DNA from: JAVBSX01 sp031549565
GTDB taxonomy: Bacteria; Planctomycetota; Planctomycetia; Pirellulales; Thermoguttaceae
NCBI GenBank assembly: GCA_031549565.1
Contig: JAVBPO010000085.1
Location: forward strand, 7,859 to 71,858
Length of the DNA: 64,000 nucleotides
Reading direction: 5' to 3'
The notes under the pieces are model-generated. The model was given only the letters and a program-made list of their open reading frames with translations. It did not search any database and had not been told where the DNA came from. Of the stretch, positions 1 through 7,763 are shown piece by piece; within the stretch, counting starts at the first letter, position 1, and each line of letters opens with the position of its first letter. The position numbers and the translations under genes were made by a program.

Positions 1-1899
1 AACAACGTCCAGATCAAGGCCCAGATCGACAACACGCAAGGCGAAGCCGCCAAAGCGTTCTATGACGCCAACACGAAAACGCTCATGATCACGTTGAACG
101 ACTCGAACGTGACGCTTTCCCAGGCGATGGCCGCGATTGAAAAAGACGGCACGTTCACCGCCGACTTCGATTACAGTTTCAACGCGAACCCGCACGGCGA
201 TCCGGGAGAGACGACATTCGCGTCGATCCTCGGCACGAGCCAGAACTACAACCCGGTTTCGATCGGCAATACCGGCGTCACCGGCGGTCATACGGGCGGC
301 GTCATCAAGGTCTACCTCGGCGGCGCAAGCATTACCGCCCAGGACGCCATGAACGCGATCAACAACTCCGATGCGACCAAGGGACTGTTCAGCGCCGGGT
401 ATTACCTCGGCAGCGACGGGAGCGGCAACATCGATTTCCGTAGCGACACGCTCACCAACGTTCCCGGCGACTGCAATCCTTCGACCGATTTCCGCATGGT
501 CACCGGTTTGGAAGGCAAATGCCCGAGCGTGACCGAAGGCCGCATGGTCATCCACCTGGCGACCGACGAATTCGGCAATTCGATCACGACCGCCCGCGAT
601 CTGGTCAATTATTTCGAGACGCTCACCGCCGAGGAAACTCGTGGTATCAGCGTGAGCATGATCCGCCCGACCGGAACCGACAACGTCTCGGACCTGTGGT
701 GCATCGACGATTGGGGCAAGGGAATTCTCCAGGAAACCGGCGAGTACGACGATTGTTACAATTATTACCCGAACGCTCTCCATTTCATCAGCGCCAACCA
801 GGACGAAGTGTTCGATTACGCCCACGGGCAGGTCACCGCGGTCAACGGCCAGGAAGCGTCATACACGCTCACGGCCCTGAACGCCGGACCGGAGTTCGAC
901 GGCGTCACGCTTCGCTACAGCGACATTTCTTCCGACGCCACGATGAAGGAATACGTCGATTACAACTCGAACGACAGGATTCTCACGATCTACATCCGGG
1001 AAGGTTCGACGACGGCGAACCAGGTCAAGCAACTCATCGAAACCAGCGACGCCACACGGAGCCTGTTCAAGGTCGATTTGGCCGACGGAGCCGGAAACGG
1101 TTTGGTCACGACGAAAGACGACGCCGTGTCGCTCAAGGGCGGTACGCGGCTGGTCGGTGACGCCGGCGGTGCGTGGATGCTCGGCAATGCCGACGACGAT
1201 CCGCACTCGCTGACGCTCGAATCGGTCGAGACCGGTAAGGGGCAGAAAGTTTCCGTGCACGTGATCGACGGAACGTTCCAAGTGAAAAACGCGAACGGCG
1301 TCGTGACGGACACCGCGCTCGGAAAAGACGCCGAAGTCACGCTCAACGGCCAGAAAATGACCGCTCAGGGGAACAAAGTGTCGATCAACAATTCGATGCT
1401 GTCGCTTGACGCCACACTCAATTCGAGCGTCAAGGCAGGCGACAAGATCAACTTCACGATCACCGGCGGCGGTGCCACTTTCCAGCTCGGACCGGACGTG
1501 GTGTCGAACCAACAGATTCGCGTCTCGATCCCGAACGTCAGTTCGTCGCATCTGGGCGGGGTGAGCGGGAAACTGTACCAGTTGCGCTCCGGCGAAAACG
1601 CGGACCTGTCGACCGACACGAAACTGGCGGATAAAATCGTGCAGGAAGCGATCTCTTCGATCGCGGTCACCCGAGGCCGGTTGGGGGCTCTTCAGCGGAG
1701 CACGCTCGAACCGAACCAGGCGGTGCTCGAAGACACGGTCGAACAGTTGGCCGCGGCGGAAGCGGTCATTTCCAACGCCGACTTCGCCGAGGAGAGCTCG
1801 AAGTTGACCCGCGACCAAATCCTCGTCCAGTCCGGCACGCAGGTCCTGACGCTCGCCAACCAATTCCCGCAGTACGCGGCCCAGTTGATCCGGTCGTAA
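1..1899 (+). CDS. Flagellin, 3' part (5' end outside window)
   Basis: The reading frame is open from base 1 and ends at TAA 1897-1899, so this is the C-terminal 632 residues of a large flagellin, the filament subunit exported by the flagellar type III system. The last 85 residues have the flagellin C-terminal pattern (helical, ending in NQFPQYAAQLIRS, with the typical QILVQSGTQVL stretch). The middle contains at least two segments resembling Flagellin_IN repeats (around VIKVYLGGASITAQDAMNAI and the later LTIYIREGSTTANQVKQLI), each followed by SDAT+LF, so the variable domain is built from repeats and is much larger than in enterobacterial FliC. The motor, hook and chemotaxis genes lie 41 kb away. 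The family assignment is firm; which of several possible paralogues this is cannot be seen. Confidence 0.9.
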   Translation, partial: NNVQIKAQIDNTQGEAAKAFYDANTKTLMITLNDSNVTLSQAMAAIEKDGTFTADFDYSFNANPHGDPGETTFASILGTSQNYNPVSIGNTGVTGGHTGGVIKVYLGGASITAQDAMNAINNSDATKGLFSAGYYLGSDGSGNIDFRSDTLTNVPGDCNPSTDFRMVTGLEGKCPSVTEGRMVIHLATDEFGNSITTARDLVNYFETLTAEETRGISVSMIRPTGTDNVSDLWCIDDWGKGILQETGEYDDCYNYYPNALHFISANQDEVFDYAHGQVTAVNGQEASYTLTALNAGPEFDGVTLRYSDISSDATMKEYVDYNSNDRILTIYIREGSTTANQVKQLIETSDATRSLFKVDLADGAGNGLVTTKDDAVSLKGGTRLVGDAGGAWMLGNADDDPHSLTLESVETGKGQKVSVHVIDGTFQVKNANGVVTDTALGKDAEVTLNGQKMTAQGNKVSINNSMLSLDATLNSSVKAGDKINFTITGGGATFQLGPDVVSNQQIRVSIPNVSSSHLGGVSGKLYQLRSGENADLSTDTKLADKIVQEAISSIAVTRGRLGALQRSTLEPNQAVLEDTVEQLAAAEAVISNADFAEESSKLTRDQILVQSGTQVLTLANQFPQYAAQLIRS

Positions 1900-1974
1900 T
1901 CCCCGGGTAAGTCGAGGAGACAGAAAGTCGGGCGCTCAGAAGTCGGGGGCACAGCCCCCGGCTCGTTGGGTGAG

Positions 1975-3279
1975 TCATTTCGCTTTGACAACCGGCAATT
2001 CATCCCAGCGGATCGTGTAATTCGGGCTGCAATGCTCCGACGCGTCGCGCCAACTGCGCTGGATTCCCTGGGAACCGAAAAAAAGCTTGCCCGGCCCGAA
2101 CGCTTGGTTGATTTGATCGAACGATTCCATAAGCCGCTCTTCTTTTTCGCGATCTTCCGGCGTTTTGGAATCGAAGTCGAACAAGAGACCTTGCGACTGA
2201 ACGGCCGAGGCGTCACGCATGTCCAGCAGCATGACCGACGCCTTCTTGTACAGCGGTCCCGGTCGGTAAAGGCCGCGAAGCAGCTCCAAAGCCGTTTTCA
2301 TCACGTCAGGCGTGTGGGCGGTCGGAATATCGAATCCCTTGGCGCGGCCGTTGGAAACGTAACCGTCCTTGAACCAGCTCGTGTTCAGATGCACGTAAAT
2401 CGCCGAGGCAACGGTTCCTTCCGACCGTGCTTTTTCACACGCCTTGGCCGCAAACGTCGAAACCGCCTCGACGAGCGTCTGATAATCGTCCGTCGCGTCG
2501 TGGAACGAACGGGAAACCATGATGTTTTTACGGGGAGGCTGCACTTCGGTCAGGTCGAGGCAACTTTCCCCGTTCAGTTCACGGACCAATCGCTCTTGGA
2601 CGATGCTGAATTCTTTCCGTATCCAAAGCGGATCGACCGCCGCCAAATCGTGCGCGGTCCGGATGCCGAGTTTCCGCATTTTCGGAGCGCGCTTGCGACC
2701 GACGCCCCAGACGTCCTCAATAGCCAGTTGAGCGAGTTCGTACTCCCGCCGCTCCGGGTCGAGCAGATTGCCGGTACCGTTTCCTTTTTTGGCGATATCG
2801 TTGGCGACTTTCGAGAGAGTCATGGTCGAACCGATCCCGAGTGACACCGGAATACCGCTCCATTTTTTGACGGTGGTGACGATGTCCTGCATCAAAGGAT
2901 CGATGGAATCCAGGTCGTAGCCGAGTCCGGTCAAGTCGAGAAACGCCTCATCGATCGAATAGATTTCAACCGAGGGCGTCCACCGGTAAAGCGTTCGCAT
3001 GACTCGACCGCTCATGTCACCATAGAGCCGATAGTTCGAGGAAAACGCGATCGCCTGGCCGTGATCGATGAACCGTTTGATCTTGAAATACGCTTCCCCC
3101 ATCGGGATGCCGAGTTTTTTCGCTTCCGGCGATCGGGCAATGACGATCCCGTCATTATTCGAAAGGACGACGACCGCCTTGTCTTTCAAGTCGGGCCGAA
3201 ACAGCTTTTCGCAGGACGCGAAAAAACTGTTACAATCGAGCAAGCCGTAGATGCGAAGCGGAAGAATGGTCATTGTCAC
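1975..3279 (-). CDS. umuC: UmuC-like Y-family DNA polymerase (Pol V catalytic subunit)
   Basis: Translesion DNA polymerase of the Y family, 434 aa, close to the usual UmuC length of about 420. The N-terminus GLLDCNSFFASCEKLFRP carries the first metal-binding Asp, and YSIDEAFLDL carries the catalytic SxDE pair. The helix-hairpin-helix part (VWGVGRKRAPKMRKLGI) and the C-terminal UmuC extension follow. The start is GTG at 3279, which overlaps the TGA of umuD by two bases, so the two are translationally coupled as umuDC; an ATG two codons in is an alternative. Expected to be induced by DNA damage together with umuD. Nothing in it looks broken. Confidence 0.95.
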   Translation of the reverse strand: MTMTILPLRIYGLLDCNSFFASCEKLFRPDLKDKAVVVLSNNDGIVIARSPEAKKLGIPMGEAYFKIKRFIDHGQAIAFSSNYRLYGDMSGRVMRTLYRWTPSVEIYSIDEAFLDLTGLGYDLDSIDPLMQDIVTTVKKWSGIPVSLGIGSTMTLSKVANDIAKKGNGTGNLLDPERREYELAQLAIEDVWGVGRKRAPKMRKLGIRTAHDLAAVDPLWIRKEFSIVQERLVRELNGESCLDLTEVQPPRKNIMVSRSFHDATDDYQTLVEAVSTFAAKACEKARSEGTVASAIYVHLNTSWFKDGYVSNGRAKGFDIPTAHTPDVMKTALELLRGLYRPGPLYKKASVMLLDMRDASAVQSQGLLFDFDSKTPEDREKEERLMESFDQINQAFGPGKLFFGSQGIQRSWRDASEHCSPNYTIRWDELPVVKAK

Positions 3280-3722
3280 CGAAAGGATTTGTAGGTTCCC
3301 GTAACGACCCCCCAGATTTCGAATTCCATTTCATCCGTCAGCATAATCTTTTTGTACTTGGGGTTTTCCGGGACCAGTTCGATCCGCCCGTTGGTTTGGC
3401 GGAGCCGTTTGACGGTGAACTCTCCATTGAGAACCGCGACGACGATGTCGCCATGACGCGGATCAAGGCTCCGATCGACGACCAACAGGTCGCGGTCGAA
3501 AATTCCGGCTCCGGTCATGGAATCGCCTGCAACCCGCATGAAAAAAGTCGAGTTCGGATGACGGACGATATGAGCGCCGATATCGAGCGTTTCTCGATCA
3601 TTGTCCGCCGGAGAAGGAAATCCGGCCGGGATTGAGGAGTCGGCAACCGCAACCGTCAGCGGTTCGGCAGGAATCCGAGGATGGAACACGGAAACGATCC
3701 GCGTGTCGTCGAGTTTAACCAT
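3276..3722 (-). CDS. umuD: UmuD-like self-cleaving Pol V accessory protein
   Basis: Peptidase S24 (LexA/UmuD) family, 148 aa. The self-cleavage site is an Ala-Gly bond at residues 33-34 in IPAGFPSPAD; the catalytic dyad is Ser68 (VAGDSMTGAGI) and Lys105 (EFTVKRL). There is no N-terminal DNA-binding domain, which separates it from LexA. After RecA-stimulated cleavage it should pair with UmuC to form the mutagenic polymerase. It is the first gene of a two-gene operon; a promoter and a palindrome resembling an SOS operator lie directly upstream (3747-3791). Confidence 0.95.
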   Translation of the reverse strand: MVKLDDTRIVSVFHPRIPAEPLTVAVADSSIPAGFPSPADNDRETLDIGAHIVRHPNSTFFMRVAGDSMTGAGIFDRDLLVVDRSLDPRHGDIVVAVLNGEFTVKRLRQTNGRIELVPENPKYKKIMLTDEMEFEIWGVVTGTYKSFR

Positions 3723-3746
3723 GTCGGCGAAGAAGAGAAGTTAAAG

Positions 3747-3760
3747 AACGAATATCCGTT
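3747..3760 (-). promoter_or_regulatory. Palindrome at umuD transcription start, candidate SOS (LexA-type) operator
   Basis: The 14-bp sequence AACGAATATCCGTT is an inverted repeat with 12 of 14 positions symmetric (AACG.ATAT.CGTT). It sits 25-38 bp upstream of the umuD start and immediately downstream of the -10 box, where a repressor would block transcription. LexA consensus differs among phyla, so the identification rests on position and on the known SOS control of umuDC, not on a matching consensus. Confidence 0.5.
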
Positions 3761-3762
3761 AG

Positions 3763-3791
3763 AATATATCATTTTTACACCGATTCGGCAA
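3763..3791 (-). promoter_or_regulatory. Sigma-70-type promoter of umuDC
   Basis: On the minus strand TTGCCG (3791-3786) is followed after exactly 17 bp by TATATT (3768-3763). The -10 matches 5 of 6 consensus bases and the -35 matches 4 of 6. Confidence 0.6.
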
Positions 3792-3800
3792 CCGGAACGT

Positions 3801-3862
3801 GGGTGCGTGCAAATTTTCCGGGGCCATTCCTGGGATCGCAGGCTTGCAGTCTGCCAGTGGAC
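3801..3862. repeat. Relics of two repeat families between umuD and prmC
   Basis: Bases 3801-3820 match one terminal inverted repeat of the MITE at 14126-14315 with one or two differences (GGGTGCGTGCAAATTTTCCG). Bases 3829-3862 match, with several changes, the left arm of the 125-130 bp palindromic element found intact at 6045, 21618 and 38907. Both look like decayed copies. Confidence 0.6.
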
Positions 3863-3883
3863 GCTGAAATACGGAAGGTGCCG

Positions 3884-4783
3884 TCAATGCTCGGTTGACG
3901 ACCGCACATTCTCCGCAGAGACGATTCGGTTCAATCCGGCGAGGTCTTTGAGAAGTTTGACGTTTTTCCAACTCGCGGCGTCCAAAAGCGGAACGACCGC
4001 TTCGGCGATCATCGGGCTCAGTTCGATCAGGATCCGACCGCCGTCGCTGAGCTTGGCGTGGGCCTGCGGAAGAAGTCTTTGAATGATTTCCGTTCCATCC
4101 GGCCCGGCGAGGAGCGCCGATTTCGGTTCGTAATCCTTCACCTCCGGATCGAGTCGCTCGAATTCCGATTCGCTGACGTACGGCGGATTACTGACGACCA
4201 GATCGAACGGACCGGCGGCTTTCTCCATCAAATCGGAAAGCCCCCAGTCGATTCGGTCCTGGACGTGATGCTTTTCGCCGTTCTTTTTCGCCAGTTCCAG
4301 CGCCGGTTCGGAAAGGTCGACCGCCGTGATACTACCGGATCGCTTCGCTTTTTTCAGGGCGTGCGCGATCGCGACCGCGACGGCCCCGCTGCCGGTTCCG
4401 ACATCGCAGATTTTCGGCGTGAAGCCGGGCTGGGCGGTTTGCCGGGCCTTGATCCAGTCGAGTGATTCCACGACGAGCTGCTCCGTTTCCGGGCGCGGAA
4501 TGAGCGTGTTGCGATCGACATGGAATGAAAGCGAGTAGAATTCCTTATGGCCGACCAAATACGCGACCGGTTCCCCGGCGGCCCGGCGCTTGACGTAATC
4601 CCGAAAGAGCGCCCGCTTGTCCTCCGGCGGCTCCGTTTCGAAATTCGTATAAAGTTCGATCCGTTGGCACGACAGGGCCGCCGCGAGAAGAATCTCCGCC
4701 TCGAGCCGGGCCGACTGCCGCCCGTTCTTCTTGAGATAATCGGTCGTCCATTCCAACAGCCGTTTAACGGTCCAAGAATCCAT
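3884..4783 (-). CDS. prmC: Peptide chain release factor glutamine methyltransferase PrmC
   Basis: SAM-dependent methyltransferase (HemK/PrmC, 299 aa) that methylates the Gln of the GGQ motif of release factors RF1 and RF2. An N-terminal helical domain (residues 1-80) precedes the Rossmann domain with motif I DVGTGSG (127-133) and the diagnostic NPPY at 199-202. The length is normal and the start is ATG at 4783. prfA is not adjacent in this window. The upstream spacer holds a heptamer repeat element. Confidence 0.95.
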   Translation of the reverse strand: MDSWTVKRLLEWTTDYLKKNGRQSARLEAEILLAAALSCQRIELYTNFETEPPEDKRALFRDYVKRRAAGEPVAYLVGHKEFYSLSFHVDRNTLIPRPETEQLVVESLDWIKARQTAQPGFTPKICDVGTGSGAVAVAIAHALKKAKRSGSITAVDLSEPALELAKKNGEKHHVQDRIDWGLSDLMEKAAGPFDLVVSNPPYVSESEFERLDPEVKDYEPKSALLAGPDGTEIIQRLLPQAHAKLSDGGRILIELSPMIAEAVVPLLDAASWKNVKLLKDLAGLNRIVSAENVRSSTEH

Positions 4784-4794
4784 GAGAATAATTT

Positions 4795-4860
4795 TGAATT
4801 ATGAATTATGAATTATGAATTGAAATACTTCAAAATTCACAATTCAGAATTCAGAATTAA
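4795..4860. repeat. Heptamer repeat element with two inverted arms (TGAATTA / ATTCAGA)
   Basis: Four 7-mers in perfect register (TGAATTA three times, then TGAATTG; 4795-4822), a 12-bp spacer, then ATTCACA, ATTCAGA, ATTCAGA and ATTAA (4835-4860). The second arm is roughly the reverse complement of the first, so the whole can fold into an AT-rich hairpin. It fills the gap between prmC and the HD-GYP gene. Confidence 0.85.
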
Positions 4861-4862
4861 CG

Positions 4863-5903
4863 TCAGGCCGGCCCCAAAACTCCGCCGGAGACGGTTCCGG
4901 CTTCGATTTCGGCGAAGCGGCGGCGGATGTTGAGGAACTGTTCTTCCCGCTTGATGAACGCGTCGACCACGTCCGGATCGAAATGGGTTCCCCGGCCTTC
5001 GAGAATGATCTGCTTCGCCGAATCGTGCGTGAACGCCTGCTTGTAGACCCGCTTGGAAGTCAAAGCGTCGTACACGTCGGCAAGAGCGATGATACGTCCG
5101 CACAAGGGTATCTCTTCCCCTTTGAGATTCTGTGGGTATCCGGATCCGTCGTACCGTTCGTGGTGCGTTCCGGCAATGTCCCGGGCCATGCTCAGGAACG
5201 AAACGCCGGGAAACTTTGCCAAAGCGGCCCCGAGCGTTTGGGCTCCGATAGCGGCGTGGTCTTTCATGATCTCGAATTCCTTCGCGTCCAATCGCCCCGG
5301 TTTGAGCAGCACGGCGTCGGGGATACCGACCTTCCCGATATCGTGGAGCGGACTGGTCTGGAAGATAAGACGGATGAACTCGGCGTCGATGACTTCATGG
5401 TATTTGTCCAAGGACGCCATTTCCTGGGCCAAACCGCGGCAATAATGCTGAACCCGTTCCAAGTGGGCGCCGGTATCAAGGTCGCGCGATTCGGCCAGTT
5501 TCGCCAAGGCGAAAATCGCGACGTCCCGGGTTTCCAAGGAAAGAATCCGTTCCCCTGCTCGAATTCTCGCCAAGACTTCGGCGGGGCTGTACGGCTTGGC
5601 GATAAAATCGTCCGCCCCGGAAGAGAGTCCCTGGATCATTTCTTGGAGCGTCCCGTGCGAAGTCAGGAGAATAAAGTAGACATAACCGGCAAATTCTTCG
5701 TTGCGAATCGTCCGACACAGATCGATCCCGGTCATGACAGGCATTTCCCAGTCGGAAATCACCATGCGGCAATAATTGGTCCGGAGAACCTCCATCGCTT
5801 CACTGCCGTTGGATGCGGTAATAACTTCGTATCCGGCGTCGGTCAAGAGCCCTTTCAGGGCCATCAACACGAGTTTACTGTCGTCTACGATAAGAACTTG
5901 CAT
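4863..5903 (-). CDS. Response regulator with HD-GYP phosphodiesterase domain
   Basis: Two-domain regulator, 346 aa. The receiver domain covers residues 1-120, with acidic pocket VDD at 6-8, phospho-acceptor Asp51 in VISDWEMP and Lys103 in IAKPYSP. The HD-GYP domain covers residues 130-335, with HD at 187-188 (PLHDIGKVGIP) and the HHERYDGSGYP signature at 247-257, expected to hydrolyse cyclic-di-GMP. The frame is open further upstream to 6227, but that stretch is repeat DNA (6045-6169); ATG 5903 places the VLIVDD strand at the N-terminus as in the family, so that start was chosen. No cognate kinase is adjacent. Confidence 0.93.
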   Translation of the reverse strand: MQVLIVDDSKLVLMALKGLLTDAGYEVITASNGSEAMEVLRTNYCRMVISDWEMPVMTGIDLCRTIRNEEFAGYVYFILLTSHGTLQEMIQGLSSGADDFIAKPYSPAEVLARIRAGERILSLETRDVAIFALAKLAESRDLDTGAHLERVQHYCRGLAQEMASLDKYHEVIDAEFIRLIFQTSPLHDIGKVGIPDAVLLKPGRLDAKEFEIMKDHAAIGAQTLGAALAKFPGVSFLSMARDIAGTHHERYDGSGYPQNLKGEEIPLCGRIIALADVYDALTSKRVYKQAFTHDSAKQIILEGRGTHFDPDVVDAFIKREEQFLNIRRRFAEIEAGTVSGGVLGPA

Positions 5904-6357
5904 GAAAACCTCAAACTCGAAAATTGGAAAATTATTCTGGCGATTGTGTTGATTATACGCTCTTGATCGCCTAAAGGCAGGGGATTGCCGTTGAAAAATT
6001 TTTGTGGTCGAAAATTCGGAGGGAATTGAGTGGAATGCTTGCCACCTGGGACCGCAGGCTTCCAGCCTGCCAGTGGGCAGTCGAGCCCCGCGCAGGGAGT
6101 CCGATCGTTTCACGTTGCGGGCTGGAAGCCCACAGACCCAGGTGCAGGCAAGATGCCTGCGGTCCCAGGGAGCAACGATTGTAAAAAACGTCGCGCCCGG
6201 TAGAATTATCCATTGACAGAAAAACATCGTGAATTTTTACGATGTGAGCGAGATCGGGAGTGAAACGACCCTCTCGCGGCTTACTTACTCGGAGCGGAAG
6301 CTCCAGCCGGCTCCCGGGGGCCCTCCCGGGTTTCAATACACACGAAAGGAAGAACCG
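5904..6357. other. Intergenic region between HD-GYP gene and apgM
   Basis: Between divergent genes. It holds one complete 125-bp palindromic element (6045-6169) and no convincing gene. The ORFs crossing it are made of the repeat. Confidence 0.7.
6045..6169. repeat. 125-bp palindromic element, copy A (TIR CCTGGGACCGCAGGC)
   Basis: Bounded by a perfect 15-bp terminal inverted repeat, CCTGGGACCGCAGGC at 6045-6059 and its complement at 6155-6169. Inside are small hairpins such as GCAGGC-ttcca-GCCTGC and GCAGGC-aagat-GCCTGC. Closely matching copies are at 21618-21744 and 38907-39036. Confidence 0.9.
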
Positions 6358-7563
6358 ATGGATTTTCATGAATTGGTACAGAGTTTACGGGAAACGGACG
6401 GCGGAAAAATCGTGATGTTCGTTGCGGACGGACTCGGCGGGCTGCCGATGACGCCGGGCGGACCAACCGAATTGGAAGCGGCGAAAACGCCGAACCTCGA
6501 CGCGCTTGCCAAGATCGGCGTTTCCGGAATGTCCTACCCGATCAAGCCGGGCATTACGCCGGGGAGCGGGCCGGGGCATTTGGGGCTGTTCGGTTACGAT
6601 CCGCTGCAATTCCCGATCGGACGCGGCGTTTTAGAAGCGTCCGGGATCGGTTTCGCCGTCGGTCCGAAAGACGTCGCGATTCGTTGTAATTTCTGCACGA
6701 CCGACGCCGCCGGCAACATCACCGACCGCCGAGCCGGACGTATTCCGACCGAAGAAAGCACGAAAGTCGTCGAATCGCTCAAAGCGATCAAGATTCCCGG
6801 CATTGAAATTTTCGTCGAGCCGGTTCAGGAACATCGTTTCTGCGTCGTTTTCCGGGGGGAAGGACTCGCGGGCAATGTCGCGGACACCGACCCGCAAAAG
6901 ACCGGCGTTCCGGTTCTCGATCCGGTCGCGCATGATGAAGCGAGCAAGAAAACGGCTCAAATCGCCAAGGAATTCCATACGCAAGCGGTCAAAATCCTCG
7001 CCGGACAGCCGAAAGCGAACAACCACACCATGCGAGGCTTTGCGACCAAACCGTCGCTGCCGCACTTCCCGGATCTGTTCGGGCTGAAGTCCGCTGCGAT
7101 TGCCGTTTACCCGATGTACAAAGGGCTCGCGAGCCTGGTCGGAATGGAAGTCGTCGGGAAACCGCACTCGCTTTCCGAAGAGATCGGCGTCCTCAAGCAA
7201 GTCTGGAACGATTACGATTTCTTCTTCATCCACTTCAAGTACACCGATTCTCGCGGCGAAGACGGCAATTTCGACGAGAAGGTGAAGATGATCGAGCAAT
7301 TCGATTCGATGATCCCGCGAATCATGGAGCTGAAACCCGACTGCCTGGTCGTGACCGGCGACCACAGCACCCCGGCGAAGATGGCGTCGCACAGTTTCCA
7401 TCCGGTTCCGACGCTGATCGTGTCGGATCTGGCCCGGACGGACGGATGCACCGCGTTCGGCGAGACCATGGCCTGCTGCGGCGGACTCGGACATTTCGAA
7501 GCGATGTACCTGATGCCGCTCGCGTTGGCGCACGCGAATCGACTCGGAAAATACGGAGCGTAA
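6358..7563 (+). CDS. apgM: 2,3-bisphosphoglycerate-independent phosphoglycerate mutase, archaeal type
   Basis: Interconverts 3- and 2-phosphoglycerate in glycolysis/gluconeogenesis; 401 aa, alkaline-phosphatase superfamily, ApgM branch rather than the bacterial GpmI type. The N-terminal metal-binding strand is MFVADGLGG, the GSGPGHLGLFGYDP stretch is family-typical, and the C-terminal metal motif is VTGDHSTP. The start ATG 6358 has a good Shine-Dalgarno (GAAAGGA, about 9 bp upstream); the frame is open to 6229, but the extra 43 residues do not belong to the family. Single-gene unit on the plus strand. Confidence 0.92.
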   Translation: MDFHELVQSLRETDGGKIVMFVADGLGGLPMTPGGPTELEAAKTPNLDALAKIGVSGMSYPIKPGITPGSGPGHLGLFGYDPLQFPIGRGVLEASGIGFAVGPKDVAIRCNFCTTDAAGNITDRRAGRIPTEESTKVVESLKAIKIPGIEIFVEPVQEHRFCVVFRGEGLAGNVADTDPQKTGVPVLDPVAHDEASKKTAQIAKEFHTQAVKILAGQPKANNHTMRGFATKPSLPHFPDLFGLKSAAIAVYPMYKGLASLVGMEVVGKPHSLSEEIGVLKQVWNDYDFFFIHFKYTDSRGEDGNFDEKVKMIEQFDSMIPRIMELKPDCLVVTGDHSTPAKMASHSFHPVPTLIVSDLARTDGCTAFGETMACCGGLGHFEAMYLMPLALAHANRLGKYGA

Positions 7564-7569
7564 GCAGTC

Positions 7570-7664
7570 GTTAGCCCCGTCGCCTGCGAGGGACAAGTTA
7601 GCCCCGTCGCCTGCGACGGGCAGTGTACGGATAAATTACCTACGGTTCGCGGGCGAACCGGCTA
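7570..7664. repeat. Tandem 27-bp GC-rich repeat plus hairpin downstream of apgM
   Basis: Two tandem near-identical copies beginning GTTAGCCCCGTCGCCTGCGA (7570 and 7597), followed at about 7643-7664 by GGTTCGCGGGCGAACC, a perfect short hairpin. The hairpin may help end apgM transcription, but no clear T-run follows. Confidence 0.6.
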
Positions 7665-7720
7665 ACGGAAAAATAGATTACGGCGTTGACTTCCATTACC
7701 ACGAGCAGGGATTGCACTGA

Positions 7721-7755
7721 ATTCATAATTCAGGATTCATAATTCATAATTCAGT
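7721..7755. repeat. Heptamer repeat array (ATTCATA), 5 units
   Basis: Five units in exact 7-bp register: ATTCATA, ATTCAGG, ATTCATA, ATTCATA, ATTCAGT. It ends 8 bp before the start codon of the histidine kinase gene, so it lies where the ribosome would bind. Confidence 0.85.
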
Positions 7756-7763
7756 ATCCCTCC

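Noticed and set aside
859..1863. 334-aa open frame antisense to flagellin
   Set aside because: Shadow frame; the plus strand carries the flagellin C-terminal domain.
6229..6357. Longer N-terminus for the phosphoglycerate mutase
   Set aside because: The 43 extra residues do not belong to the family, and ATG 6358 has a proper Shine-Dalgarno.
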